NCBI GenBank assembly: GCA_027578815.1
Contig: JANBTH010000178.1
Coordinates: forward strand, 1-28,679
DNA from: Coemansia sp. RSA 1804
Taxonomy: Eukaryota; Kickxellomycota; Kickxellomycetes; Kickxellales; Kickxellaceae
DNA: 28,679 bases
Direction: 5' to 3'
This document shows, piece after piece, positions 25,580 through 28,679 of this stretch (position 1 is the first letter of the stretch; each line of letters starts with the position of its first letter). Both the position numbers and the translations under genes were made by a program. The notes under the pieces are model-generated. The model searched no databases. It saw only the letters and a program-made list of their open reading frames with translations, and was not told the DNA's origin.

Positions 25580-25970
25580 GGTTATAATATGTTAGTTGCA
25601 GAGAAAAGAGGATGAACTAGAGTGCTTGGTGGGAGATGGCACTGTTTTCTTGCTCTCTGGCCATTTGTGTCCTTGGCTTTAAATTTTTGGCTATGTTTTC
25701 AATGAGGAGAGAAGCATTTAACGTGATTAAAGAAAAAGGCTTGCCGCCTGTTAATCGTGATTGTTGGAATTAGTGTGATCAGCAAACAACCAATGATTTT
25801 TTATCTCATCACCGATTTGTAATCACCGACTTTCCTTTTCCTCTTTTGGGGGAATAAGAATGGCTCAAAGAAAGGAGTGATGCGTTTTCCAGAGGCTTGC
25901 TTTCTTTTCACTTTGCTCAACGAGTATATTCATTATTTATACATTCAATTAAGCCAATTACAGAACTAAA
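25580..25970. promoter_or_regulatory. Divergent promoter region of RPS3 and NAR1
   Basis: 391 bp between two start codons pointing apart. The RPS3 side has a CT-rich leader on the minus strand. The NAR1 side has a TATA-like ATTTATAC near 25935. No specific factor site is claimed. Confidence 0.6.
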
Positions 25971-27503
25971 ATGGCGTTTTCTGGTGGAATTCGACTCACT
26001 GATCTCAACGACTATATCATGCCTGGCCAAGAATGCATAAAACCAGTCAAGGCCAACAAGTCAGGACAGCAAGCAGATGGATCAACGATCAGAGTGGGGC
26101 AGGAGGGCGACTACTACGAGGTAACCAAGGATGGAGAAGAGACAAAGCTGGAAAAGGCCAGCATCACGCTGAACGACTGTCTTGCGTGCAGCGGATGCGT
26201 GACATCGGCAGAAACGGTTCTTATAACCATGCAGTCCCACCATGAACTGCTTTCTGTGCTTGATGAAAACCGCCAGCTGCACGAGAGCGGCAACGGAGAG
26301 AAAGTTAAATATGTCGTGGTTACCGTTGCGCCCCAGGTGGTAGCCTCTCTTTCGCTCAAATACCAGCTTTCTCCGCTCAGTGTGACCAAGCGAATGACAT
26401 CAACACTTAAGGCAATGGGCGTATCTCAGGTGGTAGATTCGGCGTTTTCGCGTGATCTTACGTTGGCAGAGTCCGCGCGTGAGTTTGTAGAACGATTTAG
26501 AAAAAGCGAGGGCAAGCTTCACGGCGAGCAGAGTGGTGCCTTGCCAATGTTAGCCAGCTGGTGCCCGGGATGGGTATGCTATGCGGAAAAGACGCACGCT
26601 GAGGTTCTTCCCTGGATGAGCACAACAAAGTCACCACAGCAGGCGATGGGATCGGTTGTCAAGGACTATCTGGCGAAGAAACTGCAGCTGAATCCAGACA
26701 GGATCTACCACGTTGCGGTTATGATGTGCTATGACAAGAAGCTTGAGGCGTCGAGGAACGACTTTTACAGCGACATATACCGGACACGCGACGTAGATTG
26801 TGTGATAACAACTGGCGAGTTTGATCGGCTGCTTTCAGAGACTGCGACATTGCTTAGCACGGCATCTGAAGCACCATTGGACTCGCTGTTCAAAGTGCAA
26901 GAGCCTGGTCAGGAGCACCTGTATTCCAGCGCAGGTACATCTGCAGGCGGCGGTCTGGAGTATATCCTTTCCTACGCGGCCCATGAGCTGTTTGACGTTG
27001 TCATTTCTTCCGAAGAGGTTGCAAAGGCGGGTCTTGGTGAAATGCAACATCCGTTTTTGCAGGCCAAGGCAGTGCGTAACCAGGCGGATCATCGCGAGAT
27101 TACGCTGCTTGATCCCAACACGAAGAAGCCTCTGCTGGTGTTTGCAACCGTCTACGGCTTCAGGCACCTGCAGAACCTTGTCCGCAAACTCAAATCAGGA
27201 CGCTCGGTGTACCACTATGTAGAGGTTGCCGCGTGCCCCAGCGCATGCTCTAACGGCGGAGGACAGATACAGCCCGATGACCCCAGTCCTGCAGCTAAAA
27301 AGCAGTGGGTGGCAGAGACTGAGCGCATATATAGAACGGCTGCTGACAAGTTCCAGCTTCCAGAGAAGAATGACATGCTTGGCAAGCTGATCTACGACTG
27401 GTTTGGCACTGAAGGGCTTGACTCGGCTGCTGCACGGCAGATACTGCACACAGAGTTTCATGGTGTTGCAGCTGAGGTGAACCCGCTCGGAGTGAGCTGG
27501 TGA
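25971..27503 (+). CDS. NAR1: Nar1, cytosolic iron-sulfur assembly factor (Fe-only hydrogenase-like)
   Basis: 510-aa [4Fe-4S] protein of the CIA pathway, passing clusters from the Nbp35-Cfd1 scaffold towards the Cia1-Cia2-Met18 targeting complex. The N-terminus MAFSGGIRLTDLNDYI with Cys22 in the QECIKPVK block is typical of the family. The N-terminal cluster ligands are Cys22, Cys70, Cys73 and Cys76 (CLACSGC). The hydrogenase-like cluster ligands are Cys198 (ASWCPGW), Cys253 (MMCYDKK), Cys422 and Cys426 (ACPSACSNGGGQ). All eight expected cysteines are present. The protein ends in Val-Ser-Trp, close to the C-terminal aromatic tripeptide recognised by the CIA targeting complex. The ATG at 25971 matches the family start. 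Cytosolic. Confidence 0.96.
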   Translation: MAFSGGIRLTDLNDYIMPGQECIKPVKANKSGQQADGSTIRVGQEGDYYEVTKDGEETKLEKASITLNDCLACSGCVTSAETVLITMQSHHELLSVLDENRQLHESGNGEKVKYVVVTVAPQVVASLSLKYQLSPLSVTKRMTSTLKAMGVSQVVDSAFSRDLTLAESAREFVERFRKSEGKLHGEQSGALPMLASWCPGWVCYAEKTHAEVLPWMSTTKSPQQAMGSVVKDYLAKKLQLNPDRIYHVAVMMCYDKKLEASRNDFYSDIYRTRDVDCVITTGEFDRLLSETATLLSTASEAPLDSLFKVQEPGQEHLYSSAGTSAGGGLEYILSYAAHELFDVVISSEEVAKAGLGEMQHPFLQAKAVRNQADHREITLLDPNTKKPLLVFATVYGFRHLQNLVRKLKSGRSVYHYVEVAACPSACSNGGGQIQPDDPSPAAKKQWVAETERIYRTAADKFQLPEKNDMLGKLIYDWFGTEGLDSAAARQILHTEFHGVAAEVNPLGVSW

Positions 27504-28679
27504 GAACGCTGCAATGGCCTTGGTGTTCAGTGCATGAGATCACTTGCTTCATCCCGCAATGAACGGAGCATGTGTTATTTGTTTCCTTTGTGTAGTTTTA
27601 AGAGTAGATTGTAAAAGTTCACAGTAAATATGTGCAACAGAATAATAGAGGCTTAAGAGCAGGAGCCATGTGCTGTTCTACTTGATACATTGTTCTGTGC
27701 ACGCGAGCAAGCAAGAAGGCACCACACGTGCGCTTTGGCCACATTCTGCATGTTCACAGAAAATGAGAAAGAGTAGAAGCTGTCTTATCTGAGCCCATCT
27801 GTAGGCTCTGTAGCTTGAGAACGAAAGGGACAATTAAAACAAAAAAGCTGTGAAGAGGCTTTTGCGAGTCTGGCTCTGGGACACATTGCAGCGTGCGGAG
27901 AATTGAAAGATTGCATTTCTGCTTTTCATTTTCTGCCAAAAAGAAAGCAACTAAACAATCGCCACAATCCCCCAACCGTGTGGCCCTTAAATATACAGCC
28001 ATGTCTTTTTTAAAGGGGGAGGAAGTCACAGATGCGGGCCATCGATAAGAAAAACAGGGGGGAAACGCAAGCCTGGGCCAAGCCAGGATTTTCATCAGAT
28101 AGAGCTTGTGAATTAAAAAAAATAAGTACGAGTCACCACCATCAACCTCAACTGTACAGATGTGTGTCTGATGTTGCTCACTCAAGTCCAGTCAAGCCAC
28201 CGCTTCATCCGCTTTCCTGCAAGTGTCGGAAGTGCAAGAAAAACATTGTATCTGGAAACACCACAGAGATATGCACCAGCTACGTTTTTACCTCTTTTTT
28301 TAGCTCATACGCCTCAAGCCTAGTGATCCGATCTGCACAAATATATTGGTCGTCTTTTTAAGCTGATGTATCGGAGAAAAAAAAAACAAATGGGGAAGCT
28401 GGAGAACAACTCGGCCAAGATCGATAACGGCGAAAATGCTCAGACGACACACTAGCCCTCCACTTGTATTTTTAGAAATATCTGGTTGTTTATCCACCCA
28501 ATAGTGGTGGCCTGGACGATGTTGTTTCAGCATGGTCCATTCACTACTTTTCTGCTTCTCCTTTGTATTGTCATATGCATTCTTTACAGGAAATAGTGGC
28601 AACAGAAATATACATCGCGCAAGAAAGAAAGGGGGGAGCTATGTGTGGTAAAAAGACAGTGCGCCTTTGTCACAGATTG
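27504..28679. other. Region downstream of NAR1 with no supported gene
   Basis: About 1.2 kb. It includes the NAR1 3' flank. Frames of about 100 to 143 codons occur on both strands (27754-28185 minus, 28032-28361 plus, 28300-28602 minus), but they overlap each other, show no domain, and the first has no ATG at its 5' end. A 21-codon ORF with a good start context lies at 28390-28455. I see no RNA gene or mobile element. Confidence 0.5.

Noticed and set aside
27754..28185. 143-codon minus-strand frame downstream of NAR1
   Set aside because: It has no ATG at its 5' end, no domain, and overlaps an equally plausible plus-strand frame.
28032..28361. Plus-strand frame with a zinc-ribbon-like CKCRKCKKN segment
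   Set aside because: The Cys pairs recall the Yvh1/DUSP12 tail, but no phosphatase domain lies upstream and the rest of the frame is not protein-like.
1..28679. CRISPR arrays, insertion sequences, transposon ends, prokaryotic operons
   Set aside because: None seen; the gene content and splice sites are eukaryotic.

Overview
The window reads as nuclear DNA of a fungus, most plausibly an early-diverging, intron-poor one. It encodes fungal-type Dbf4, Mpp6, Ngl2-like nuclease, nicotinate phosphoribosyltransferase, uS3 and Nar1, plus three large secreted low-complexity proteins of cell-wall type. Introns are rare, genes lie close together, and intergenic DNA is AT-rich. A lineage such as Kickxellomycotina is an inference from gene content; no marker in the window proves it.

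Layout. 1-3269 (minus): two tandem aromatic-L-amino-acid decarboxylase paralogues, the first cut by the window edge. 3993-6674 (minus): Dbf4-like activator of Cdc7. 6675-8110: no protein gene that I can support, but two patches of higher GC, one with RNA-like pairing. 8111-8715 (minus): two-exon Mpp6 exosome cofactor, divergent from a plus-strand run of malonyl-CoA decarboxylase (9203-10891), an Ngl2/CCR4-type nuclease (11102-12403) and nicotinate phosphoribosyltransferase (12658-13893).

14678-22541 is a secretome block. It holds a 521-aa Tyr-Pro-repeat plus Cys-rich protein (plus), an 881-aa Cys-free Ala/Pro and acidic protein (minus) and a 779-aa Cys-free Ser/Thr/Pro protein with an acidic Ser tail (minus). 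All three start with signal peptides. Between the last two lies a 184-codon minus-strand frame broken by one stop, probably a pseudogene.

23221-27503 returns to housekeeping: a small single-pass membrane protein (minus), ribosomal protein uS3 (minus) whose seven-codon first exon lies across a 923-bp GC-AG intron, and divergently the cytosolic Fe-S assembly protein Nar1 (plus). 27504-28679 holds nothing firmly assignable.

The genes do not form one pathway: DNA replication (Dbf4), RNA processing (Mpp6, Ngl2-like), NAD salvage, malonyl-CoA turnover, translation, Fe-S assembly and aromatic amine synthesis are interspersed, as is normal in a eukaryotic chromosome. The parts least explained by known families are the secreted-protein block, the broken reading frame at 19475-20026, the GC-richer noncoding region near 7130-7740 and the unusual uS3 intron.
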